This document shows, in pieces, positions 7,015 through 13,690 of a stretch of 14,983 nt of DNA. The translations under genes and the position numbers were made by a program. This DNA comes from Betaproteobacteria bacterium (lineage in GTDB: Bacteria; Pseudomonadota; Gammaproteobacteria; Burkholderiales; SG8-39). Position 1 is the first letter of the stretch. Each line of letters begins with the position of its first letter. The stretch is from positions 1-14,983 of the forward strand of contig JAOUGZ010000019.1 in the NCBI GenBank assembly GCA_029865405.1, given 5' to 3'. The notes below the pieces were generated by a model. It did not search any database, had not been told where the DNA came from, and saw nothing but the letters and a program-made list of their open reading frames with translations.

Positions 7015-8136
7015 ATGGCGCTCAAGCCCGGCGCGGGGCGGCCGCGGGTCCTGATCATCGACGACTCGAAGTTCGTGCGCACCACGTTCCGGCGCATCCT
7101 CGAGTCGAGCCTGGACGTACGCGAGGAAGCCGACGGCGAAGCGGGCTGGAAGGCGATCGCGGAGGACGCCGCCGTGCAGCTCGTGTTCTGCGACATCTCG
7201 ATGCCGCGCCTGGACGGCTTCGGGGTGCTCGGGCTGATCCGCGGCGCGCAGGACGAGCGCATCCGGCGCCTGCCGGTGATCGTCATCTCGGGCGACGAGG
7301 ACGAGGCGACGCGCAAGCGCGTGCGCGATTGCGGCGCCACCGATTTCATATCCAAGAACGCCGACGCCACCGAGGTGCTGTCGCGCATCGACAACCAGCT
7401 GCGGCTGATACGCGCGAAGGCCGATGCGCGCGAGAGCCGCAAGGCGGTCGCCGAAACCGCCACGCACGACCCGCTGACCGGCGCGTTGTCGCTGCACTAT
7501 CTGCTCACCGAAGGGCGCAAGCAGTTCGCGTACGCGCGCCGCCACGGCGCCGCGCTCTCGGTGGTCACCTTTCGCATCGATTCGCACCGGCCGATCGCCG
7601 GCAGCGAGGGCAAGGCGGTCGCCGGGCAATTGCTGGCGAAGATCGCCCGCGCGATCCAGGGCGTGCTGCGCGCCGAGGATTCCCTGGGCCGCTCGGGCGA
7701 GGACACGTTCAGCGTGCTGCTGGGCGGCACGGCAGCGCCGCAGGCGGCGGCGTTCGCCCGCCGCCTGCGCGAGCAGCTCGTCAACGCCCGAATCGAGTTC
7801 CAGGGGCGCTCGCTCAAGATCCAGGCGAGCATCGGGGTCGCGGCGCTCGGCGCCGACGCCGCGGCGACGATGGAGGAGCTGATGCGGCTCGCCTCGAGCC
7901 GCCTGGCGCAGGCGGAGCTGGCGCCGCCGCCCCGAACGGCCGCGCCGGCGCGCGGCCTGTCCGCGGAGATCGAGCGCGCACTGCAGGTGCTGGAGGGCAT
8001 CCCGGCCGATCGCAGGGAAGACGCGGCGCTCGAGGTGCTGCGCCGCCTCGCGCCCTTGCTGCGCGCAGCGAGCAAGCGGCTGCAGAGCGAGCCGACCGCG
8101 GAGGCGGTCATGAAGGCGCTGCAGCGCGTAAAGTAG
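7015..8136 (+). CDS. Response regulator with degenerate GGDEF domain
   Basis: This 373-residue protein has an N-terminal receiver domain with all key residues: Asp16/Asp17 (LIIDDSK), phosphoacceptor Asp60 (FCDISMPRLDG), Ser92 and Lys114 (FISKN). A linker helix leads to a GGDEF-like domain starting at THDPLTGALSL (~148-160). The signature that should read GGDEF or GGEEF is G-E-D-T-F (228-232), and the first metal-binding Asp of the usual D-x-D position is Arg187. Diguanylate cyclase activity is therefore unlikely, and a role as a c-di-GMP or GTP sensor or protein-binding domain is more plausible. A C-terminal Ala/Leu/Arg-rich helical tail follows (~310-373). The start ATG is 5 nt after the reductase stop. 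No cognate kinase is in the window. Confidence 0.88.
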   Translation: MALKPGAGRPRVLIIDDSKFVRTTFRRILESSLDVREEADGEAGWKAIAEDAAVQLVFCDISMPRLDGFGVLGLIRGAQDERIRRLPVIVISGDEDEATRKRVRDCGATDFISKNADATEVLSRIDNQLRLIRAKADARESRKAVAETATHDPLTGALSLHYLLTEGRKQFAYARRHGAALSVVTFRIDSHRPIAGSEGKAVAGQLLAKIARAIQGVLRAEDSLGRSGEDTFSVLLGGTAAPQAAAFARRLREQLVNARIEFQGRSLKIQASIGVAALGADAAATMEELMRLASSRLAQAELAPPPRTAAPARGLSAEIERALQVLEGIPADRREDAALEVLRRLAPLLRAASKRLQSEPTAEAVMKALQRVK

Positions 8137-8151
8137 CGGGAGGAGGGGAGG

Positions 8152-10047
8152 ATGAAAACGACTTACCGGGATTTCCACAAGCGATCCATCACCGACCGCG
8201 ACGGGTTCTGGCGGGAGGAAGCGAAGCTCATCCACTGGCAGAAGCCTTTCGCCAAAGTGCTCGAGTACGCGCGCCCGCCGTTCGCCCGGTGGTTTGTCGG
8301 CGGCGAGACCAACCTGTGCCACAACGCCCTCGATCGCCATCTTCAGGCGCGCGGCTCGCAGAAGGCCCTGGTCTGGATCTCGACCGAAGTGAACGACGAG
8401 AAGCACTTCACCTATCGCGAGCTGCACGCCGAGGTGAACCGCGTCGCCGCCATGATGCAGGCGCTCGGCGTGAAGCGCGGCGACCGGGTCATCATCTACA
8501 TGCCGATGATTCCAGAGGCCTGCTTCGCCATCCTCGCCTGCGCGCGCATCGGCGCGATCCACTCGGTGGTGTTCGGCGGCTTCGCTGCGGCGAGCCTCGC
8601 GGCCCGCATCGATGACGCGAAGCCTTCCCTCATGATCACGGCCGACGGCGGCAGCCGGATGGGCAAGCCGGTCCTGTACAAGGCGCTGGTCGACGAAGCG
8701 CTCAAGCTCGCCCAGCACCCGCCGCGCAAGGTGCTGCTGTTCCGCCGGGGTCTCGACCCGAAGATGGCAGTCACCGCGGGGCGCGACGTGGACTGGCAAG
8801 AGCTCGCCGGCAAGCACGCGGGCGCGCAAGTGCCCTGCGCGTGGCTGGAATCGAACGAGCCGTCCTACATCCTCTACACTTCGGGCACGACGGGCAAGCC
8901 CAAGGGCGTGCAGCGCGACGTCGGCGGCTACGCCGTGGCGCTCGCTTCGTCGATGGAGCGGATCTTCTGCGGGGGTCCCGGGGAAACCATCTTCACGACG
9001 TCGGACATCGGCTGGGTGGTCGGGCACTCCTACATCATCTACGCGCCGCTCCTCGCCGGCATGACCACCATCATGTACGAAGGCGTGCCGGTGCGGCCCG
9101 ACGCGGGCGTGTGGTGGAAGATCGTGCAGGACCACAAGGTGGCGGTGATGTTCTCGGCGCCGACCGCCGTGCGCGTGCTGAAGAAGCACGACGTCGCGTT
9201 CCTGAAGAAATACGACCTCTCCACGCTCAAGCACCTGTTCCTTGCCGGCGAGCCGCTCGACGAGCCGACTCATCGCTGGATCTCCGAGTCGCTCGGCCGG
9301 CCGGTGATCGACCATTACTGGCAGACCGAGACCGGCTGGCCGCTGCTCTCGGCGCATCCCGGCGTGGAGAAGACGCCGCTCAAGATGGGGTCGCCGAGCT
9401 TCCCCGTGTACGGCTACGACGTGCGGCTGCTGCACGAATCGACCGGCAAGCCGGTGGCGCACGGCGAGAAGGGGGTGGTGGCCATCGCGCCGCCGCTGCC
9501 GCCGGGCTGCATGAGCACGGTCTGGGGCGACGACGAGCGCTTCGTGCAGACCTATTTCACCGATTTCAAGGACCAGCTGGTCTACTCGACGTTCGACTGG
9601 GGCATCCGCGACAAGGACGGCTACTACTTCATCCTCGGGCGCACCGACGACGTCATCAACGTCGCCGGGCACCGCCTGGGCACGCGGGAGATCGAGGAAG
9701 CAGTGAACATGCACCCGGGCATCGCCGAGTGTGCGGTGGTCGGCGTTGCCGATCCGCTCAAGGGCCAGCTGCCGATGGCGTTCGCCGTAGTGAAGGATCC
9801 GGCGAGCATCGCCTCCCGCGACGCGCGCATGAAGCTCGAAGGCGAGGTGATGCAGACGGTCGACAAGCAGCTCGGCGCCATCGGCCGTCCGGGGCGCGTG
9901 TTCTTCGTCACGCTGCTGCCGAAGACGCGCTCGGGCAAGGTGCTGCGGCGCTCGATCCAGGCGCTGTGCGAGAAGCGCGACCCGGGCGACCTGACGACGA
10001 TCGAGGATCCGGGCGCGCTCGAGCAGATCCGGCAGGCGCTGCAATGA
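8152..10047 (+). CDS. prpE: Propionate--CoA ligase
   Basis: This 631-residue acyl-CoA synthetase of the ANL superfamily activates propionate to propionyl-CoA with ATP via the acyl-adenylate. The N-terminus YRDFHKRSITDRDGFW is typical of the acetyl/propionyl-CoA synthetase subgroup. The ATP loop YTSGTTGKPKG begins at residue 242, HYWQTETGWP at 388, and STFDWGIRDKDGYYFILGR and DDVINVAGHRLGT form the hinge region. Lys596 in RSGKVLRR is the lysine needed for adenylation and the usual target of acetylation. The length fits PrpE. A strong AGGAGGGGAGG precedes the ATG, suggesting higher expression than its upstream neighbour. PrpE enzymes also accept acrylate and, in some bacteria, 3-hydroxypropionate, which fits the AcuI-like reductase upstream. 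Assignment over acetyl-CoA synthetase rests on overall resemblance. Confidence 0.92.
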   Translation: MKTTYRDFHKRSITDRDGFWREEAKLIHWQKPFAKVLEYARPPFARWFVGGETNLCHNALDRHLQARGSQKALVWISTEVNDEKHFTYRELHAEVNRVAAMMQALGVKRGDRVIIYMPMIPEACFAILACARIGAIHSVVFGGFAAASLAARIDDAKPSLMITADGGSRMGKPVLYKALVDEALKLAQHPPRKVLLFRRGLDPKMAVTAGRDVDWQELAGKHAGAQVPCAWLESNEPSYILYTSGTTGKPKGVQRDVGGYAVALASSMERIFCGGPGETIFTTSDIGWVVGHSYIIYAPLLAGMTTIMYEGVPVRPDAGVWWKIVQDHKVAVMFSAPTAVRVLKKHDVAFLKKYDLSTLKHLFLAGEPLDEPTHRWISESLGRPVIDHYWQTETGWPLLSAHPGVEKTPLKMGSPSFPVYGYDVRLLHESTGKPVAHGEKGVVAIAPPLPPGCMSTVWGDDERFVQTYFTDFKDQLVYSTFDWGIRDKDGYYFILGRTDDVINVAGHRLGTREIEEAVNMHPGIAECAVVGVADPLKGQLPMAFAVVKDPASIASRDARMKLEGEVMQTVDKQLGAIGRPGRVFFVTLLPKTRSGKVLRRSIQALCEKRDPGDLTTIEDPGALEQIRQALQ

Positions 10048-10445
10048 AGGCGCGGCAGGCCCTCACGCTTGCCGACTGCGAGAAGCTCTCGGCCGCCGCG
10101 CTCGCCGAGGCGCGGCGCAACGACTGGAACGTTGCTATCGCCATCCTGGACGACGGCGGCCACCTGCTGCACTTCGTGCGCATGGATGGCGCGTCGCCCG
10201 CCAACGCGCGCATCGCCGTCGCCAAGGGGCGCACCGCGGCGGAGTCGCGCCGCACCTCGGGCGAATGGCAGGAGCGCATCAAGACGCGGCCGGAAATGCT
10301 GAGGATGCCCGGCATCCTGCCGGTGCAGGGCGGCGTGCCGATCGTGGTCGAGGGCACGTGCATCGGCGGCGTCGGCGTCTCGGGCGTGCAGTCGCACGAC
10401 GACGAGAAGATCGCCCGGGCGGGGATCGACGCCCTTGGCACCTAG
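10044..10445 (+). CDS. GlcG/HbpS-family protein, cytoplasmic
   Basis: This 133-residue protein of the GlcG/HbpS fold family (Haem_degrading domain) shows the N-terminal LTLADCEKLSAAALAEARRNDWNVAIAILDDGG pattern in part, and the C-terminal GGVPIVVEGTCIGGVGVSG motif. Family members include the heme-binding HbpS of Streptomyces and GlcG of glycolate operons; many others have no defined role. The ATG overlaps the prpE stop (ATGA), so it is translated with prpE. No signal peptide is present. A paralogue with a signal peptide follows 77 nt downstream. A scaffold, redox or accessory role for the CoA ligase is possible but not shown by the sequence. Confidence 0.88.
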   Translation: MKARQALTLADCEKLSAAALAEARRNDWNVAIAILDDGGHLLHFVRMDGASPANARIAVAKGRTAAESRRTSGEWQERIKTRPEMLRMPGILPVQGGVPIVVEGTCIGGVGVSGVQSHDDEKIARAGIDALGT

Positions 10446-10522
10446 CCGGGCCGATACGATGCACTTGCGGGAATATGCGCCGTCGCGCAATGTTATCCAT
10501 TCACCGCCACATGGGAGGGACA

Positions 10523-10993
10523 ATGAAAAAGCTGATTGCCATCGCCGCCGTTCTGCTTTGTACTGCCCCTGCGGTTGCTCTGGCGCAGCCCTACGGGGCG
10601 CCGATCACGCTCGATCAGGCCCGCAAGGCCTATGCTGCCGGGGAAGCCGAGGCGCGCAAGAACAAATGGTCGGTGGCCATTGCGATACTCGATTCAGGCT
10701 GCAATCTCGTCCTGATGCAGAAGATGGACAACACCCAGATCGCCGCTCCCATGGTGGCGCAGGATAAGGCGTGGGCGGCGTGCGGGTATCGGCGCAACAC
10801 CAAGGTCCTGCAGGATGCGCTGGCGAAGGGCGCCGAGGGCTGGCGCTATCTGCAGTTCCACCGCATGGTGGCGGCGGACGGGGGCCTGCCGATCATCGTG
10901 GACGGCAAGATCATCGGCGCGATCGGAGTTTCGGGAGTGGCCGGCCACCAGGATGCCGAAGTGGCAAAGGCGGGCGCCGAAGCGCTGCAGTAA
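10523..10993 (+). CDS. GlcG/HbpS-family protein, exported
   Basis: This 156-residue paralogue of the preceding protein carries a Sec-type signal peptide: MKK, then a hydrophobic core, with likely cleavage after ALA (residue 21). It is therefore expected in the periplasm. The mature part has ITLDQARKAYAAGEAEARKN, WSVAIAILDSG and GGLPIIVDGKIIGAIGVSG, the family pattern. It differs from its neighbour in having an extra region with CGYRRNTKVLQDALAKG. The start is chosen for the signal peptide and for GGGAGGG at 10513-10519; other in-frame starts upstream would bury the signal. The 77-bp gap before it contains no convincing promoter. It is the last gene of this + strand run. Confidence 0.9.
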   Translation: MKKLIAIAAVLLCTAPAVALAQPYGAPITLDQARKAYAAGEAEARKNKWSVAIAILDSGCNLVLMQKMDNTQIAAPMVAQDKAWAACGYRRNTKVLQDALAKGAEGWRYLQFHRMVAADGGLPIIVDGKIIGAIGVSGVAGHQDAEVAKAGAEALQ

Positions 10994-11010
10994 GCCCGGC
11001 GCGCTACTGC
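10987..11010. terminator. Weak hairpin at convergent gene ends, possible bidirectional terminator
   Basis: GCAGTA (10987-10992) and TACTGC (11005-11010) are complementary, with a 12-nt GC-rich loop. The stem contains parts of both stop codons of the converging genes. There is no T-tract on either strand, so termination here is only a possibility. Confidence 0.2.
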
Positions 11011-12179
11011 GGCGCAGCGATCGTCTTGCGGGCGATGAGCGCATCGATGCGCGCGGGCGCATAGCCCAGCGACTCGAGCAGCTCGCGCGCGTCCTGCGAC
11101 AACCGCGGCGGCTGATTGCGCAGCGCAAGCCGCTTGCCGCCCAGCTCGAGCGGCAGCCCGGGCACCTTGAAGGTGGTGCCGCGCGGGTCCTTCGTCTCCA
11201 CCATGCCGCCCGCGTTGAGGTGCGGGTCGCCGAACAGGTCGCGCGGGCGCGTGATCGGCGCGAAGGGCAGGCCGATCGCCTCCAGCTTCTGCGCCAGCTC
11301 CGCCTTGGTGTGCTGCAGCAGAATTTCCTGCAGCTTCGGCAGGAGCCAGTCGCGCGCCGCTACGCGCTGGCCGTTGGTCTTCAGCCGGGCATCGGCCGCG
11401 AGCGCGCCGGCGCCGAACTCGCGGCAGAACACCTCCCACTGCGTATCGGTGACCACGCCGACGAATAATCGGTCGCCGTCTTTCGTGCTGAAGATGTCGT
11501 ACACGCCCCAGGCGGGCTTCTTCGTCGCCATCGGCGGCGGCTCCTCGCCGGTGATGGCGAGCTGCGCCATATGCTGCGCTACCAGGAACGCCGTGTTTTC
11601 GTACAATGCGCTGCGCACCAGCGTGCCCTTGCCGGTCTTCTCGCGCTCGCGCAGCGCGGCGAGGATGCCGATGGCGGCGAACATGCCGCCCATGATGTCG
11701 TTCACCGACGAGCCGACGCGCAGGGGCCGGTCGGGCAGCCCGGTCATGTAGGCGAGGCCGCCCATCATCTGCACGACCTCGTCGAGCGCCGGGCGGTGCT
11801 CGTAGGGTCCGGAGAGGAAACCCTTCATCGTGCAGTAGACGAGGCGCGGGTTGCGCGCCTTCAGCGCGTCGTAGCCGAAGCCGATCTTCTCCAGCGCGCC
11901 CGGGCGGAAGTTCTCCGTCAGGGCATCGGCGCTGTCGATGAGCTTGAGCGCAATCTCCCTGCCTTCCGGCTTCTTCAGGTCGAGGGCGAGGCTCTTCTTG
12001 TTGCGGTTGAACATTGCGTAGAAACCGGCGCCTGCGCCCATCAGGCGGCGCGTGTTGTCGCCTTCGAGCGGCTCGACCTTGATCACTTCGGCGCCCAGGT
12101 CCGCGAGCACGAGCCCGCAGGAGGGGCCCATCACCATGTGCGCGAACTCTACGACGCGCACCCCCTCAAGCGGCAGCAC
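11004..12179 (-). CDS. CaiB/BaiF-family (class III) CoA-transferase
   Basis: This 391-residue family III CoA-transferase moves CoA between carboxylic acids through an enzyme-bound aspartyl anhydride. The N-terminus LPLEGVRVVEFAHMVMGPSCG and LADLGAEVIKVE, the segment FNRNKKSLALDL, and Asp161 in SSVNDIMGG (the expected catalytic Asp position before a Gly/Ala helix) support the call. The start is a GTG at 12179 with AAAGGA 4 nt before it, located inside the end of the lyase gene (14-bp overlap); the frame is open further upstream, but the family N-terminus begins right here. Coupling to an HMG-CoA-lyase-like gene suggests it activates the acid that the lyase then cleaves, with succinyl-CoA as a likely donor. 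The substrate cannot be read from the sequence. Confidence 0.92.
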   Translation of the reverse strand: MLPLEGVRVVEFAHMVMGPSCGLVLADLGAEVIKVEPLEGDNTRRLMGAGAGFYAMFNRNKKSLALDLKKPEGREIALKLIDSADALTENFRPGALEKIGFGYDALKARNPRLVYCTMKGFLSGPYEHRPALDEVVQMMGGLAYMTGLPDRPLRVGSSVNDIMGGMFAAIGILAALREREKTGKGTLVRSALYENTAFLVAQHMAQLAITGEEPPPMATKKPAWGVYDIFSTKDGDRLFVGVVTDTQWEVFCREFGAGALAADARLKTNGQRVAARDWLLPKLQEILLQHTKAELAQKLEAIGLPFAPITRPRDLFGDPHLNAGGMVETKDPRGTTFKVPGLPLELGGKRLALRNQPPRLSQDARELLESLGYAPARIDALIARKTIAAPQ

Positions 12180-13074
12180 GGAATCCTTTGGGCAAGCCGG
12201 CGAGCGCCATGTGGCCGTAGAGCGGCTCGTCGGGCACGCCACCGTGCATGATCTTTCTTGCGGCGAGGAGCTTGTCGAAGTCGATGCCGGTCTGCACGCC
12301 CATGCTTTCGAACATGAAGACCAGATCCTCGGTGATCACATTGCCGCTCGCGCCGGGCGCGAACGGGCAGCCGCCGAGGCCGCCCATCGACGAATCGAAC
12401 GAGCGCACGCCTTCCTCGTAGGCGGCGAGGGCGTTGGCGAGCCCCAGGCCGCGCGTGTTGTGGAAGTGCGCGCCTTCGAGCTTGTCGCCGATCGCCTGCT
12501 TCACGCGCTTGAACACGCGTCTGACCTGCGCCGGATTGGCGTAACCGACGGTGTCGGCGAGCGCCACGCCTTCGCAGAACTCGGCCAAGGCCACGGCGAT
12601 GCGCACCACTTCGTCCTCGGGGACGTTGCCCTGCATCGTGCAGCCGAACGCGGTGGAGACCGCACCCTCGATCTCTGGCCCGTCCTTGCCGCGCATCTGC
12701 GCGGCCTTGCGCACTTCCTCGACCATTTGGTCTGGGGTCATGCGCACGTTGGCGACGCTGTGCTGGTGCGACGCCGAAACCGGGAAAGTGATCTTGTGCG
12801 CGCCGGCCGCGCGCGCGCGCTCGAAACCCTTCACGTTAGGGGCCAGTGCCACAACCTTGAGACCGGGGATGGTCAGCGCGTGCTTCACGACCTCGCCGGT
12901 GTCGGCCATCGCCGGGATGAGCTTTGGCGGGACGAAGGAGCCGACCTCGATTTCGTTCAGGCCGGCGGCAGCGAGGGCGCTGATCCAGGCCTTCTTCGTT
13001 TCGGTCGGCATGAGCTGCTTGGCGTTTTGCAGCCCGTCGCGCGGGCCGACTTCGCAGATCTGGACTTGGCGCAT
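12166..13074 (-). CDS. Hydroxymethylglutaryl-CoA lyase-like enzyme
   Basis: This 302-residue TIM-barrel lyase of the HMGL-like family cleaves 3-hydroxy-3-methylglutaryl-CoA to acetyl-CoA and acetoacetate in characterised members. Visible residues are Arg12/Asp13 in GPRDGLQN, His203/His205 in HFHNTRG (metal ligands), Cys236 in GLGGCPFAPGASGN (the active-site Cys loop) and Asn245. In classical HMG-CoA lyases the histidine motif is usually HCHDT or HFHDT; the Asn here (HFHNT) marks a variant seen in some proteobacterial paralogues and leaves room for another substrate, such as citramalyl-CoA. A good AAGGAGAT (13080-13087 on the complementary strand) precedes the ATG. The CoA-transferase gene starts within its 3' end. 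Confidence 0.88.
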   Translation of the reverse strand: MRQVQICEVGPRDGLQNAKQLMPTETKKAWISALAAAGLNEIEVGSFVPPKLIPAMADTGEVVKHALTIPGLKVVALAPNVKGFERARAAGAHKITFPVSASHQHSVANVRMTPDQMVEEVRKAAQMRGKDGPEIEGAVSTAFGCTMQGNVPEDEVVRIAVALAEFCEGVALADTVGYANPAQVRRVFKRVKQAIGDKLEGAHFHNTRGLGLANALAAYEEGVRSFDSSMGGLGGCPFAPGASGNVITEDLVFMFESMGVQTGIDFDKLLAARKIMHGGVPDEPLYGHMALAGLPKGFRAAA

Positions 13075-13079
13075 GGGGG

Positions 13080-13087
13080 ATCTCCTT
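13080..13087 (-). promoter_or_regulatory. Ribosome binding site of the HMGL-like gene
   Basis: AAGGAGAT on the - strand lies 5 nt before ATG 13074 and fixes this start. It is the strongest Shine-Dalgarno on this strand in the window. The 45-bp gap between the toxin stop and this gene shows no separate promoter that I can identify. Confidence 0.7.
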
Positions 13088-13119
13088 GGGTGATCGAATT
13101 CTAGCCCGCGTCGAGGTTG

Positions 13120-13407
13120 CTACATCCCCTCCGGCCGCGCCCGCGACGTGTGCAGGACACGCAGGATCTCCACGTCCCTGTCCCGCACCCGGTACGCGAT
13201 CACGTAGGGCAGGTTGCCGATCACCAGCTCGCGAGTGCCGAGCACTCGTCCGGCCCGCCCGATTGCCGGGTGCCGCGGCAGCAGCGTCTCCGCTTGGTCG
13301 ACGAGCTCCAGCACGACCCGCGCCGCGGCGGCCGGACTGTCCTGGCCGATGTAGCGGGCGATCTCGTCGAGGTCCGCCTCAGCGAGCTTTGTCCAGCGCA
13401 GCCGCAA
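13120..13407 (-). CDS. parE: RelE/ParE-family toxin
   Basis: This 95-residue toxin of a type II toxin-antitoxin pair is of the ParE-like subgroup: RLRWTKLAEADLDEIARYI at the N-terminus, then HPAIGRAGRVLGTRELVIG and PYVIAYRVRDRDVEILRVLHTSR. ParE toxins inhibit DNA gyrase, whereas RelE relatives cleave mRNA. The sequence looks ParE-like, but the target is inferred. The start is a TTG at 13407 with GGAGAGG just upstream, inside the antitoxin gene (29-bp overlap), so toxin synthesis is coupled to antitoxin synthesis. The gene looks intact and normal in length. Confidence 0.9.
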   Translation of the reverse strand: MRLRWTKLAEADLDEIARYIGQDSPAAAARVVLELVDQAETLLPRHPAIGRAGRVLGTRELVIGNLPYVIAYRVRDRDVEILRVLHTSRARPEGM

Positions 13408-13633
13408 GCCGCCTCTCCCACTTGGCCTTCAGCCTGGCGTGGTCGATCAGCTGGCCGCGATTGGCTTCCTTCACGCCCGCCTCGATGGCGGCGATCTGCC
13501 ACTCGTTCAGGTCCAGGTACTGCCGGACCGCGTCCGCCGCGAGCGCGGCGCGGCTGCGCTCGGTGGCCTGTGCGAGCTGGTCCAGGCGCTTGCGGGTCGC
13601 GGGGTCAAGCCTCAGGGTCACCGGATCGCTCAT
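13379..13633 (-). CDS. Ribbon-helix-helix (CopG-like) antitoxin
   Basis: This 84-residue antitoxin has an N-terminal ribbon-helix-helix DNA-binding region, VTLRLDPATRKRLDQLA followed by helices with RSRAALAADAVRQYL, and a C-terminal helical part, VKEANRGQLIDHARLKAKW, that should wrap the toxin. The ATG at 13633 directly follows the operator-like palindrome. The upstream frame is open, but it would run through that palindrome and into the MFS gene, so this start is preferred although its ribosome binding site is weak. It precedes and overlaps the ParE-type toxin gene in the canonical order. Antitoxins of this type usually repress their own operon. Confidence 0.88.
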   Translation of the reverse strand: MSDPVTLRLDPATRKRLDQLAQATERSRAALAADAVRQYLDLNEWQIAAIEAGVKEANRGQLIDHARLKAKWERRLAAALDKAR

Positions 13634-13644
13634 CGGGGGTTCCG

Positions 13645-13652
13645 TGTATACA
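13645..13652. promoter_or_regulatory. Palindrome TGTATACA, candidate antitoxin operator
   Basis: TGTATACA is a perfect 8-bp palindrome lying 11 bp upstream of the antitoxin start in an otherwise GC-rich context. Ribbon-helix-helix antitoxins bind short palindromes at this place, so it is a natural autoregulation site. Binding is inferred from position only. Confidence 0.45.
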
Positions 13653-13660
13653 ATGTGTTC

Positions 13661-13690
13661 ATTCTGCGCCCCGGATTCACCCGGTGTCAA
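13661..13690 (-). promoter_or_regulatory. Candidate sigma-70 promoter of the toxin-antitoxin pair
   Basis: On the - strand a perfect TTGACA (13690-13685) is followed after 18 bp by CAGAAT (13666-13661), a 4/6 match to the -10 consensus. The -35 lies in the last codons of the MFS gene. Transcription would begin just before the TGTATACA palindrome, which would then sit where a repressor could block it. Confidence 0.4.

Noticed and set aside
6616..10044. Very long open frame on the - strand (over 1100 codons) opposite acuI, the response regulator and prpE.
   Set aside because: It spans several well-supported + strand genes, is rich in Arg, His, Ala and Leu without domain motifs, and is what high-GC codon bias produces on the opposite strand.
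10435..10460. TTGGCA and TACGAT before the exported HbpS-like gene as a promoter.
   Set aside because: The spacer is only 14 bp, too short for a sigma-70 promoter.
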